42,098 bases of DNA, taken from the NCBI RefSeq assembly GCF_020400605.1, contig NZ_JAINRD010000040.1:1-42098 (forward strand), written 5' to 3'. Shown in pieces: positions 36,243 through 42,098 of the stretch. A program made the translations under genes and the position numbers. The notes under the pieces were generated by a model that was not told the DNA's origin, did no database searches, and worked only from the letters and a program-made list of their open reading frames with translations. This stretch comes from Streptomyces aculeolatus (GTDB lineage: Bacteria > Actinomycetota > Actinomycetes > Streptomycetales > Streptomycetaceae). Positions within the stretch are counted from its first letter, which is position 1, and each line of letters starts with the position of its first letter.

Positions 36243-36473
36243 TCAGCGTTCGTCGGCGTTTGCCGACGCCGGAGTGGCCTGGAGCCGCTCCGTCTCGTCC
36301 TGTATCTCGGCAGCGATCTTCTTGAGCTCCGGCTCGAACTTACGGCCGTGGTGCGCACAGAAGAGCAGGTCGCCACCGCTCGTCAGGACAACGCGCAGGT
36401 AGGCCTGGGCTCCGCAGCGGTCGCACCGGTCGGCGGCCGTCAGCGGGCTTGCGGGAGTCAGAACAGTAGTCAC
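36243..36473 (-). CDS. Small zinc-binding DUF7455-type protein
   Basis: A 76-residue protein conserved in streptomycetes. CDRCGA (Cys17, Cys20) and CAHHG (Cys39, His41) form a probable zinc site (Cys-Cys-Cys-His). The rest is a helix rich in Lys/Glu (FEPELKKIAAEIQDETERL). The GTG at 36473 has AGAGG upstream. Function is unknown; the small size and zinc site suggest a nucleic-acid or RNA-polymerase-related adaptor. It is transcribed divergently from parE. Confidence 0.8.
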   Translation of the reverse strand: MTTVLTPASPLTAADRCDRCGAQAYLRVVLTSGGDLLFCAHHGRKFEPELKKIAAEIQDETERLQATPASANADER

Positions 36474-36762
36474 GTCGCCTCTTCTCTAGCTCGACGAGCT
36501 GTCGTACCAGGGTCAACATCCAACCAGGCCGAAAACGTTCCCGCTCGTGGCTCCGGATCGGGAAAGCCTTCGTCACCAGGCCCGATGTCGCCAGGTGGCG
36601 GCGGATGAGCCGTAGTGCCAGTCGTGCTTGTGCCGTATTGAGCGCCTTTGGGCCTTTTTGACCTCCCCGGCTGGGTTGCCGGTTGTTCATGAGGACGTGC
36701 CCGGAGCCTAAATGGTTCATGCGCGTAAGGGAACGTGATAAACGAATCACCCCTCCGAGGGA
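36474..36762. other. Divergent DUF7455-parE intergenic region
   Basis: About 290 bp. It contains an inverted repeat AGCTCG-A-CGAGCT (36489-36501) in the leader of the DUF7455 gene and a TTGACC hexamer (36512-36517, minus strand) that may be its -35. Other frames are unsupported. Confidence 0.45.
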
Positions 36763-36792
36763 TCGAACACGCGCTCGAAGCGGGACTAGTAT
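36763..36792 (+). promoter_or_regulatory. Putative parE promoter with LexA-box-like sequence
   Basis: TCGAACACGCGCTCGA (36763-36778) has the outer halves of a LexA box (TCGAAC and TCGA), with GCTC instead of GTTC in the second half. TAGTAT at 36787-36792 is a convincing -10 element, and the box would overlap the -35 region. Confidence 0.45.
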
Positions 36793-36814
36793 CGAGTCAC
36801 ATGCGGGTGGCTGC

Positions 36815-36840
36815 GTACCGGCTCTATAGAGCCTCGGTAC
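36815..36840 (+). promoter_or_regulatory. Nested palindrome in the parE leader
   Basis: GTACCG and CGGTAC flank the 12-bp palindrome GCTCTATAGAGC. The transcript from 36799 or so would form a hairpin at about +16 to +41, roughly 65 nt before the parE start. Confidence 0.5.
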
Positions 36841-36905
36841 CCTCTGACCGGCAGATGAGGCCCGCCACCGCCACCCGGGCCCGAATTCAGCGAGGAGCGA
36901 ACTGA

Positions 36906-39020
36906 GTGACCGCCGACACGTCCGTGCCGTCCGTGCTGGCCGCCGCCGAGCGCGACGGCTCCAACTACACCGCGCGGCACCTGCTCGTCCTGGAGGGCCT
37001 GGAGGCAGTCCGCAAGCGTCCCGGCATGTACATCGGCTCCACCGACAGCCGCGGCCTCATGCACTGCCTGTGGGAGATCATCGACAACTCCGTCGACGAG
37101 GCCCTGGGCGGGTACTGCCGGAACATCGACGTCCTGCTCGCCGCCGACGGCTCCGTGCAGGTCGGCGACGACGGCCGCGGCATCCCCGTCGACGTCGAGC
37201 CCAAGACCGGGCTGTCCGGCGTCGAGGTGGTCATGACCAAGCTGCACGCCGGCGGCAAGTTCGGAGGCGGCGCTTACGCCGCCTCCGGCGGCCTGCACGG
37301 CGTCGGCGCCTCCGTGGTCAACGCGCTGTCCGCCCGGCTCGATGTCGAGGTCGACCTCTCCAGCAGGACGCACGCGATGAGCTTCCGGCGCGGCGTCCCC
37401 GGCCAGTTCTCGGGCCAGGGCGCCGACGCCCCCTTCGAGCCGTCCAGCGGGCTGGTCAAGGGCAAGAAGATCCCCAAGACCAGGACCGGCACCCGCGTCC
37501 GCTTCTGGCCGGACAAGCAGATCTTCCTCAAGGACGCCGAGCTGTCGCTCGACGACCTGCACGCGCGCGCCCGGCAGACCGCCTTCCTCGTGCCCGGCCT
37601 CACGCTCGTGGTGCGCGACGAGCGCTCCGCCGACAAGGCCGGGCACACCACCGAGACCTTCCGCTACGACGGCGGCATCAGCGAGTTCTGCGAGTTCCTG
37701 GCCCCCGACCGCCCGGTCTGCGACGTGCTGCGGCTGTCGGGCCAGGGGACGTTCAAGGAGACCGTCCCGGTGCTCGACGACCGCGGGCACATGACGCCCA
37801 CCGAGGTCACCCGCGACCTCGGCGTCGACATCGCGCTGCGCTGGGGCACCGGGTACGACACCACGATCCGCTCGTTCGTCAACATCATCGCCACCCCCAA
37901 GGGCGGCACCCACGTCGCCGGCTTCGAGCGCTCCCTGACCCGCACCGTCAACGACGCCCTGCGCAGCCTGAAGCTGCTGCGCGTCGCCGAGGACGACGTC
38001 GTCAAGGACGACGCGCTGGAGGGCCTGACCGCGGTGGTCACGGTCCGGCTCGCGGAGCCGCAGTTCGAGGGGCAGACCAAGGAGGTGCTGGGCACCTCGG
38101 CGGCCTCCCGGATCGTCGCGCAGGTCGTCGCCAAGGAGCTGAAGGCGTTCCTGACGTCCACCAAGCGGGACGCCAAGCAGCAGGCGCGGGCGGTGCTGGA
38201 GAAGGCCGTGGCCGCGGCCCGTACGCGCATCGCCGCCCGGCAGCACAAGGAGGCGCAGCGCCGCAAGACGGCGCTGGAGTCCTCCTCGCTGCCCGCCAAG
38301 CTCGCGGACTGCCGCAGCGACGACGTGGAGCGCTCCGAGCTGTTCATCGTCGAGGGCGACTCCGCGCTGGGCACGGCCAAGCTCGCGCGCAACTCCGAGT
38401 TCCAGGCCCTGCTGCCGATCCGCGGCAAGATCCTCAACGTGCAGAAGGCGTCCGTCGCGGACATGCTGAAGAACGCCGAGTGCAGCGCGATCATCCAGGT
38501 GATAGGGGCCGGATCGGGGCGGACGTTCGACATCGACCAGGCCCGCTACGGCAAGGTGATCTTCCTCGCCGACGCGGACGTCGACGGCGCGCACATCCGC
38601 ACCCTGCTGCTCACGCTCTTCCAGCGCTACATGCGCCCGATGGTCGAGGAGGGCCGGGTCTTCTCCGCGGTGCCGCCGCTGCACCGCATCGAGCTGGTCC
38701 AGCCCAAGAAGGGCCAGGACAAGTACATCTACACGTACTCGGACACCGAGCTGCGCGAGACCCTGCTCGACCTGCAGCGCAAGGGCACGCGGTTCAAGGA
38801 CTCCATCCAGCGCTACAAGGGCCTCGGCGAGATGGACGCCGACCAGCTCGCGGAGACCACGATGGACCCGCGGTACCGCACGCTGCGGCGGATCAACATC
38901 AGCGACCTGGAGGCCGCCGAGCAGGTGTTCAACCTCCTGATGGGCAACGAGGTCGCCCCCCGCAAGGAGTTCATCACCAACTCGGCGGCCACCTTGGACC
39001 GTTCGCGTATCGACACCTGA
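36906..39020 (+). CDS. parE: DNA topoisomerase IV subunit B
   Basis: A 704-residue type IIA topoisomerase ATPase subunit (S. coelicolor gyrB2 by my memory), which with ParC separates replicated chromosomes. GHKL ATPase motifs include EIIDNSVDEA, DDGRGIPVD and GGLHGVGASVVNAL. The transducer and TOPRIM domain follow with EGDSALG and DADVDG (metal-binding). The C-terminal end has KRYKGLGEMDA-type text (RYKGLGEMDADQLAETTMDP). The GTG at 36906 has GAGGAG 8 nt before it. No parC lies within the window. The parE-type length excludes the longer proteobacterial GyrB. Confidence 0.97.
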   Translation: MTADTSVPSVLAAAERDGSNYTARHLLVLEGLEAVRKRPGMYIGSTDSRGLMHCLWEIIDNSVDEALGGYCRNIDVLLAADGSVQVGDDGRGIPVDVEPKTGLSGVEVVMTKLHAGGKFGGGAYAASGGLHGVGASVVNALSARLDVEVDLSSRTHAMSFRRGVPGQFSGQGADAPFEPSSGLVKGKKIPKTRTGTRVRFWPDKQIFLKDAELSLDDLHARARQTAFLVPGLTLVVRDERSADKAGHTTETFRYDGGISEFCEFLAPDRPVCDVLRLSGQGTFKETVPVLDDRGHMTPTEVTRDLGVDIALRWGTGYDTTIRSFVNIIATPKGGTHVAGFERSLTRTVNDALRSLKLLRVAEDDVVKDDALEGLTAVVTVRLAEPQFEGQTKEVLGTSAASRIVAQVVAKELKAFLTSTKRDAKQQARAVLEKAVAAARTRIAARQHKEAQRRKTALESSSLPAKLADCRSDDVERSELFIVEGDSALGTAKLARNSEFQALLPIRGKILNVQKASVADMLKNAECSAIIQVIGAGSGRTFDIDQARYGKVIFLADADVDGAHIRTLLLTLFQRYMRPMVEEGRVFSAVPPLHRIELVQPKKGQDKYIYTYSDTELRETLLDLQRKGTRFKDSIQRYKGLGEMDADQLAETTMDPRYRTLRRINISDLEAAEQVFNLLMGNEVAPRKEFITNSAATLDRSRIDT

Positions 39021-39047
39021 GCCCCGGCCGGGCGGTCCGGCCGGGGC
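39021..39047. terminator. Terminator between convergent parE and GH99-like gene
   Basis: Perfect 10-bp arms (GCCCCGGCCG and its complement) with a 7-nt loop begin directly after the parE stop. Confidence 0.8.
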
Positions 39048-39056
39048 CCGGGGCGC

Positions 39057-40154
39057 TCAGCCCCGGCCGGACGCCGCCTCGAACTCGGTCACCCAGTGCC
39101 GGGTCCGGTCCAGGTACGCGGTCTCGGCGGCCGCGCCCGTACGCCCGTAGGCGCCCTCGAAGGTGACGTAGACCGGCAGCGGCGGCGCGGAGGAGGCCGG
39201 CTCCAGCTGGCTGCCCTCGTGCCACTCGTTGAACGACGTGAGCGTCACCCAGTCCGCCGGCCCGCCCTTCTCCGGGTCCAGCACGTAGCCCCAGCTGCGG
39301 TCGTACACCTCGCCGTCCGCGCGGTCCACGGTCGGCGAGGTGTTGCCCGGCACCGCGCGGTCGTCGAGGTAGCCGGGGCCGATGGACGGCGCCCACACGT
39401 AGTCGTTCGCGCGGCACCACGCCGCGACGCCCGCCCAGTCCGGGTCGTTCGCGCCGGCGATGGCGTCGTAGGTGTAGATGCCGCCGAAGTGCTCGACGCG
39501 TGAGACGTCCGTCGTCTGCGCCATCACCAGGGCGCTGTCCCGGATCTCCGCGATGGGCGCCCAGTCGGTGGTGTTCAGGCTGTTGAAGACGTAGTACGCG
39601 CAGCGCCCGCCCCGGTCCGCGGCCCGGTGGTAGGCGGGGTGGTCGCCGTACGCCTCCTCCAGGTACGCCACGTCGTCGACGACCGACGCCCCGTCGCGCC
39701 CCGAGTAGGGCTCGATGTGCCAGGCGATCTGCAGCCCCTCGGCCGCCGCCGCGTCCAGCACGCCGGCCGCCAGCCGGTCCTCGTAGCCGCCGCGGCCCCA
39801 CCAGCTGTACGCCAGCACGCCGATGCCGGCCTGCCGCGCCCAGGCCATGTGCTGGGCGACGGCGCCGTCGTAGTCGCCGGAGTCGTACGCGCCGAGGACG
39901 GGGTAGAAGTCGGCGCCGATGTCGTCGGGCGGGGTGTGCCCGCCCTGCTGCCAGTGCACCCACGAGCCGTGGTGGTCGGGGTTTCCGTACCAGGAGTAGT
40001 AGAAGGCGTGCACGTACGGGGACGGCTCGGCGGCGGCGGCCGCGCGCGTCCCGGCGGCGGGTGCGGCGGCTGCCGCACGGCCGGCGGGCAGGCCGCCCGC
40101 CGCGGCGAGGCCGGCGCCCGCGGCGCCGGCGAGGAAGGCTCTTCGGGTGGTCAC
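39057..40154 (-). CDS. Secreted GH99/GH71-like glycoside hydrolase
   Basis: A 365-residue exported enzyme. A twin-arginine signal (MTTRRAFLAGAAGAG) and an Ala-rich segment cover about residues 1-43. The (beta/alpha)8-barrel motifs are YYSWYGNPDHHGSW, YSWWG, HIEPY (Glu148) and FNEWHEGSQLEP (Glu310 and Glu313), which match the GH99 endo-alpha-mannosidase/mannanase and GH71 alpha-1,3-glucanase clan. Endo-acting hydrolysis of an alpha-mannan or alpha-glucan is expected. The GTG at 40154 has GAGGAG upstream. A GH87-like gene upstream may be co-transcribed, but a hairpin lies between them. Confidence 0.85.
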   Translation of the reverse strand: MTTRRAFLAGAAGAGLAAAGGLPAGRAAAAAPAAGTRAAAAAEPSPYVHAFYYSWYGNPDHHGSWVHWQQGGHTPPDDIGADFYPVLGAYDSGDYDGAVAQHMAWARQAGIGVLAYSWWGRGGYEDRLAAGVLDAAAAEGLQIAWHIEPYSGRDGASVVDDVAYLEEAYGDHPAYHRAADRGGRCAYYVFNSLNTTDWAPIAEIRDSALVMAQTTDVSRVEHFGGIYTYDAIAGANDPDWAGVAAWCRANDYVWAPSIGPGYLDDRAVPGNTSPTVDRADGEVYDRSWGYVLDPEKGGPADWVTLTSFNEWHEGSQLEPASSAPPLPVYVTFEGAYGRTGAAAETAYLDRTRHWVTEFEAASGRG

Positions 40155-40178
40155 GGTGGTGCTCCTCTCATGGGGGAC

Positions 40179-40212
40179 GGGCTCCCGGCCCGTGGGGGTG
40201 GGCCGGGAGCCC
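40179..40212 (-). terminator. Hairpin between the two glycosidase genes
   Basis: Perfect 13-bp arms (GGGCTCCCGGCCC and its complement) with an 8-nt loop, 80 bp after the GH87-like stop. It may end that transcript or be an intercistronic attenuator. Confidence 0.75.
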
Positions 40213-40292
40213 GGACGAGTGGACCGCTGTGCCGTGTGGTGCTCCTGCTGCCGTGCGGCGGTGCGGGTGGCGCTGTGCCCCGGGGGAGCGGG

Positions 40293-42029
40293 TCAGTCCT
40301 GGCCGGGCCAGGCCGAGCAGTCCTCCCACTCGGTGTCCCAGCCGGAGTTGCCGCCGCCGTCGGTCAGTGTGAAGGTGCCGCTGCCCTCCGGGTACGGGCA
40401 GTTGTAGACGCCGGCCACGCCGACGTCCGTCGCGGTGACGTTGCCGGCGGTCACCCCGCCCTGGGTCTCGGCCTGCACGACGACGCTGCCGACGCCGTCC
40501 ACGGTGGCGCCGTCGATCGTGACGTTCTGCACGGCCTTGCCCGTACCGCCGCCGGAGACGAACTCGAAGGCGCTCCACGGGCTGTCGGTGACGACGGTGT
40601 CCGTGATGTTCACGTCCGCCTCGATGGCGCTGTCGTAGGAGTCGACGCGCAGCGCGCCCATCGGGTGGTTCCAGTTGGGGTTCATCGCGCCGGTACGCAC
40701 CAGCTCGTTCCCCGCGACGGTGATGGTGCCCGCCAGCGGATGGAACGGGTCCAGGAACTTCTGGTTGGAGATCGCGATGCCGCTGCCCAGGGCGTTGGTG
40801 TCCAGGATGCGGTTGTTCTCGACGGTGATGTCGGTGCCGCCGTAGATCGCGATGCCGTTGGCGAGGTTGGGCTGCGAGATGGTGTTGTCCGCGAAGGTGG
40901 AGTCCACGTCCGGCGCGTTCAGCGACCACATGGCGAGCGCGTCGTCGCCGGTGTTGCGCAGGAAGTTGTTGCGCACCTGCACGCCCTTGGCGCTGCCGTT
41001 GAGGTTCAGGCCGTCGGCCGCCATGTCGAGGAAGCGGCTGTCCTCGACCACCAGGCCGTCGTTGGTGCCGGTCAGCCAGAGCCCGACCTTCAGGTGCTGG
41101 AGCCACATCCCGGAGACGGTGGAGCCGGCGCCGAGGCTGCCGTTGACGAAGTTGTCCGGGTTGCCGTCGACGCGCTCGGTGACCTCGCCGATGACGGCGA
41201 AGTCGGCGAGGTGCGCGTTGCCCGCCGAGCCCGACTGGTTGACGAAGCGGGAGCTGCGGACCACGGAGTGCCAGGATCCCGCGCCCTTGAGCGTGACGTT
41301 CTCGACGCCGGACAGCTCCGAGCCGACCTTGAAGTCGCCCGGCGGGATCCACACCGTGCCGCCGCCCTTCGCCTCGGCGACGGCCGCGCGGAACGCCTCC
41401 GCGGAGTCCGCCGCACCGGTCGGGTCGGCGCCCTTGTCGACGACGGAGACCGAGCCGGCGGGCTGCTCCGCGGGCGCGGCGACCTGCTCGAAGTCGGCGA
41501 CGTCCACGGTGTACGGGCCGCCGGCGAGGTCGTCGGCCTGCAGCCGCACGGTGTCGCCCGCCTTCAGGTCCTGCCCGAGGAGGACGCGGGAGTTGTCCAG
41601 CAGGTGGTGGGTCTTGGCGCCCGGGATCCAGGGCGTGTCCATGTAGGAGTACTTGGAGGTGACGGCGAGCGGCGCGTCCAGCTTGGTGCCGTTGGCGTAG
41701 ACGGCCAGGCTGCCGGACTTGCCGTCGGGCACGCTGTACGCGACGTTGACGGCGTTGGCCGGCGCGGTGAGCGTGAACTCGACGTACTCGCCCTGGGCGT
41801 CGAGTTCCACCGCCTGGCGACCGGAGGACTCCGAGGCCAGGGTGCCCTGGGTGTAGTCGGGGCCGACGGGGCTGCCGTTGGTGTCGGCCGCCTCCGCCTC
41901 GATCGAGACGAACGGCAGGTCGGCGCCCGCCTCCGGCGCGCCGTGGGCGCCGCCGGGCACGGCGACGAGCGCCGCGGCGGCGGCCACGGACGCGGCCAGC
42001 GTGATCCTTCCTGTGCGTGCTTTGCGCAT
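40293..42029 (-). CDS. Secreted GH87-like alpha-1,3-glucanase/mycodextranase
   Basis: A 578-residue exported protein. A Sec signal peptide covers about residues 1-30. A carbohydrate-binding beta-sandwich (about 40-190; VSIEAEAADTNGSP, GEYVEFTLTAPANA) is followed by a right-handed beta-helix (from about 195). Asp339, Asp362 and Asp363 (AADGLNL, NTGDDALAMWS) have the spacing of the catalytic Asp trio reported for GH87 enzymes. GGAAAGG precedes the ATG. Alpha-1,3-glucan in fungal walls is the likely substrate, though generic beta-helix lyases or epimerases cannot be excluded. Confidence 0.82.
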   Translation of the reverse strand: MRKARTGRITLAASVAAAAALVAVPGGAHGAPEAGADLPFVSIEAEAADTNGSPVGPDYTQGTLASESSGRQAVELDAQGEYVEFTLTAPANAVNVAYSVPDGKSGSLAVYANGTKLDAPLAVTSKYSYMDTPWIPGAKTHHLLDNSRVLLGQDLKAGDTVRLQADDLAGGPYTVDVADFEQVAAPAEQPAGSVSVVDKGADPTGAADSAEAFRAAVAEAKGGGTVWIPPGDFKVGSELSGVENVTLKGAGSWHSVVRSSRFVNQSGSAGNAHLADFAVIGEVTERVDGNPDNFVNGSLGAGSTVSGMWLQHLKVGLWLTGTNDGLVVEDSRFLDMAADGLNLNGSAKGVQVRNNFLRNTGDDALAMWSLNAPDVDSTFADNTISQPNLANGIAIYGGTDITVENNRILDTNALGSGIAISNQKFLDPFHPLAGTITVAGNELVRTGAMNPNWNHPMGALRVDSYDSAIEADVNITDTVVTDSPWSAFEFVSGGGTGKAVQNVTIDGATVDGVGSVVVQAETQGGVTAGNVTATDVGVAGVYNCPYPEGSGTFTLTDGGGNSGWDTEWEDCSAWPGQD

Positions 42030-42045
42030 GGCGAACCTTTCCCGT

Positions 42046-42095
42046 GGGGGGTGGGTGGGGGGTGGGGAGCCGGGGGGGCGGGCGGGCGGGGGCGG
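42046..42095 (+). other. G-rich tract with G-quadruplex potential
   Basis: Nine runs of three or more G in 50 bases on the plus strand, immediately upstream of the GH87-like gene (template strand for that gene). Loops are 1-4 nt. The window ends within the region. Confidence 0.5.
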
Positions 42096-42098
42096 CCG

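Noticed and set aside
36515..36535. LexA box at GAAAACGTTC near 36522
   Set aside because: It lacks the GAAC-N4-GTTC core; the palindrome is only AACGTT.
36340..36750. 136-codon minus-strand frame overlapping the DUF7455 gene
   Set aside because: It is out of frame with the conserved zinc-binding protein and has no recognisable domain.

Overview
The window is very GC-rich actinobacterial DNA and is almost certainly from Streptomyces or a close relative. It holds recA-recX, lexA, nrdR-nrdJ, rnhB, a RecQ-type helicase, whiH (sporulation), hrdB (principal sigma factor) and the topoisomerase IV subunit gene parE. This is the core gene set found around SCO5769-SCO5822 of S. coelicolor (locus numbers recalled from memory, not checked). 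Codon third positions are mostly G/C, GTG starts are common, and several genes appear to be leaderless (TANNNT followed 6-7 nt later by ATG or GTG).

Layout. 1-1000: a 216-bp MITE-like repeat, then a minus-strand methyltransferase. 1000-4240: the SOS core. recA-recX on the plus strand converges with lexA on the minus strand, with LexA boxes upstream of recA and lexA and a second, PafBC-type damage promoter upstream of recA. 4240-8370: nrdR-nrdJ, the repressor and the B12-dependent class II ribonucleotide reductase, closed by a strong terminator. 8370-15600: an accessory stretch with an orphan alpha-helical protein, a divergent LysR/RidA pair, a DUF4937 protein, an ADP-ribosylglycohydrolase, and a divergent MFS exporter/TetR pair with clear operators. 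15600-20330: a DNA-repair island of rnhB, a protein resembling a UvrD remnant, a conserved unknown gene and a RecQ helicase fused to a phosphoribosyltransferase-like domain. Two of these genes carry PafBC-like promoters placed so that the mRNA would be leaderless. 20330-28090: a methyltransferase, a DUF4192 protein, a glycogen-debranching-like protein, an NrtR-type Nudix regulator and a degenerate ABC ATPase/permease fusion. 28090-31490: whiH with a sigma-WhiG-type promoter, then hrdB with a ShbA-type promoter and a strong terminator.

31490-35120: a two-gene, translationally overlapping module encoding a patatin-like phospholipase and a membrane-anchored Hanks-type kinase homologue. It is isolated by terminators between hrdB and a secreted trypsin-like protease, and is the best candidate here for an undescribed system. 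35120-39050: the protease, a small zinc-binding DUF7455-type protein, and parE, whose promoter has a LexA-box-like sequence and a hairpin leader. 39050-42098: two secreted glycoside hydrolases on the minus strand, a GH99/GH71-like enzyme with a Tat signal and a GH87-like beta-helix enzyme, suggesting attack on alpha-glucan or alpha-mannan polymers.

The genes fit a housekeeping and stress theme: DNA damage sensing and repair (LexA, PafBC-type and NrdR signals), dNTP supply, chromosome topology, and developmental or primary sigma control, interrupted by small accessory cassettes. No tRNA, rRNA, CRISPR array or complete insertion sequence was seen.
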